A stretch of DNA of 64,000 bases from Puniceibacterium sediminis (GTDB taxonomy: Bacteria > Pseudomonadota > Alphaproteobacteria > Rhodobacterales > Rhodobacteraceae). A program made the translations under genes and the position numbers. Within the stretch, counting starts at the first letter, position 1. Every line of letters starts with the position of its first letter. Below, piece after piece: positions 63,534-64,000 of this stretch. The stretch spans positions 1 through 64,000 of the forward strand of contig NZ_FZNN01000021.1 of assembly GCF_900188035.1 (NCBI RefSeq), written 5' to 3'. Below the pieces are notes generated by a model. It saw only the letters and a list, made by a program, of their open reading frames with translations. It had not been told where the DNA came from and searched no databases.

Positions 63534-64000
63534 TCAGCTTGGTCCGCCGACGTAACGCGCTGCAAGCTCCATCACGATGGGGCGGGCTTCTTCGGCGGTC
63601 ATGCCGGGGGTCAGGCGGGGGTCGTACAGCATCTTGAGAAGAAGTTCGTCATGCCGGGTGAGCAGGGCGAATTCGTCGTCGTCATTGAAGATCGACGGGC
63701 GGGCCTGCGGACTGTCGTTGGCCAGCCCCAGACCCTGTGCCACCTCTTCGTGGACGCAGGATCGCATCAGCAGGCCTGGATGTTCGGCCCGGACCAGCGC
63801 TATGGCCTTGCCGTAGTTGTACCCGCCGTTGTCCACGGAAAAGGCGATGACGAGGCAGTGGATCGCCCGCGGCATGTTGTCAAAGATCCGCAGCGAGGTC
63901 GGGTTGATGTCCGGCACAAGGTCCAGGATGCGCGGCACCACCAGTGCGCGGTCATCCTCGCTCATGAACAGGACGTGAAAGTTGGGATTGCTGTCGGACA
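63534..64000 (-). CDS. DUF2927 domain protein, 5' end outside window
   Basis: Partial gene read to the right edge. The frame is open before ATG 63965 (reading S-N-P-N-F-H-V-L-F just upstream), so the true start lies outside. RSCVHEEVAQGLGLAND carries a His-Glu pair like that of metalloproteases, and DDDEFALLTRHDELLLKMLYDPRL ends the domain. DUF2927 proteins are usually exported; that cannot be checked here. Its stop lies 27 bases before the SPFH gene start. Confidence 0.82.
   Translation of the reverse strand, partial: SDSNPNFHVLFMSEDDRALVVPRILDLVPDINPTSLRIFDNMPRAIHCLVIAFSVDNGGYNYGKAIALVRAEHPGLLMRSCVHEEVAQGLGLANDSPQARPSIFNDDDEFALLTRHDELLLKMLYDPRLTPGMTAEEARPIVMELAARYVGGPS

Noticed and set aside
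1-64000. tRNA, rRNA, CRISPR or prophage genes
   Set aside because: None recognised by eye on either strand; no repeat-spacer pattern and no phage structural genes.

Overview
The window looks like a chromosomal piece of a marine-type alphaproteobacterium of the Rhodobacterales (Roseobacter/Paracoccaceae group). The basis is high-GC coding, two TRAP transporter sets, a hut cluster with both HutF and HutG, a MoxR/Bat operon, and an SPFH plus zinc-ribbon pair. This placement is inferred from gene content and protein style; no rRNA marker is present. I found no tRNA, rRNA, CRISPR array or intact prophage.

Layout. (1) 1-7251 is lower in GC than the rest. The first codons of an IS5-type transposase with an inverted-repeat end lie at the left edge. 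A surface-glycan set follows: a glycosyltransferase, a protein joining a glycosyltransferase-like domain to an alginate-lyase domain, a sulfotransferase, and an ABC exporter. (2) 7698-10428 encodes an LLM-class flavin monooxygenase and an FAD-linked oxidase. (3) 10745-21870 is a histidine-utilisation locus: a polar amino acid ABC importer, the HutC repressor, hutI-H-G-U-D on the minus strand with stop/start overlaps, and divergent hutF. Similar palindromes (around GTATAC and GTATATAC) lie before the importer and between hutI and hutF. (4) 21997-30815 holds an RpiR regulator, an N-formylglutamate amidohydrolase homologue, a TRAP transporter, a glutamine-synthetase-like ligase, an aldehyde dehydrogenase and an iron alcohol dehydrogenase. 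It could be a gamma-glutamylation route for an amine or amino alcohol. (5) 30896-34837 is a convergent PotABCD-type ABC importer behind a strong shared terminator.

(6) 35304-43353 holds a single-domain response regulator, the MoxR-DUF58-BatA/B/TPR/BatD operon, a phosphoglycolate phosphatase and a divergent Nudix protein. (7) 43915-50342 holds a DEAD-box helicase with a long Lys/Pro/Gly tail, a LolCDE/MacB-type ABC with a His/Asp-rich periplasmic loop, a DUF3299-like Tat protein, and alkaline phosphatase preceded by a Pho box. Further upstream lies a striking array of four CGTATGG words at an exact 11-bp period. (8) 50663-59146 holds an AAC(3)-family protein, then a TRAP transporter, flavin reductase, YdhF/SmoB-like aldo-keto reductase, SsuD/SmoC-like monooxygenase, GntR regulator and Gfo/Idh/MocA protein. 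This gene set fits an oxidative sulfoquinovose desulfonation (sulfo-SMO) pathway with a TRAP importer and perhaps an NAD-dependent sulfoquinovosidase. (9) 59239-64000 holds PhnA/YjdM, Dtd, a PfkB sugar kinase, a zinc-ribbon membrane protein, an SPFH-GYF2 protein and a DUF2927 gene running off the right edge.

The most novel items are the TRAP-linked sulfo-SMO-like cluster, the glycosyltransferase/alginate-lyase fusion in its low-GC island, the 11-bp-period repeat array upstream of alkaline phosphatase, and the predicted gamma-glutamylation cluster. All functional statements rest on motif and family recognition by eye; no database search was run.
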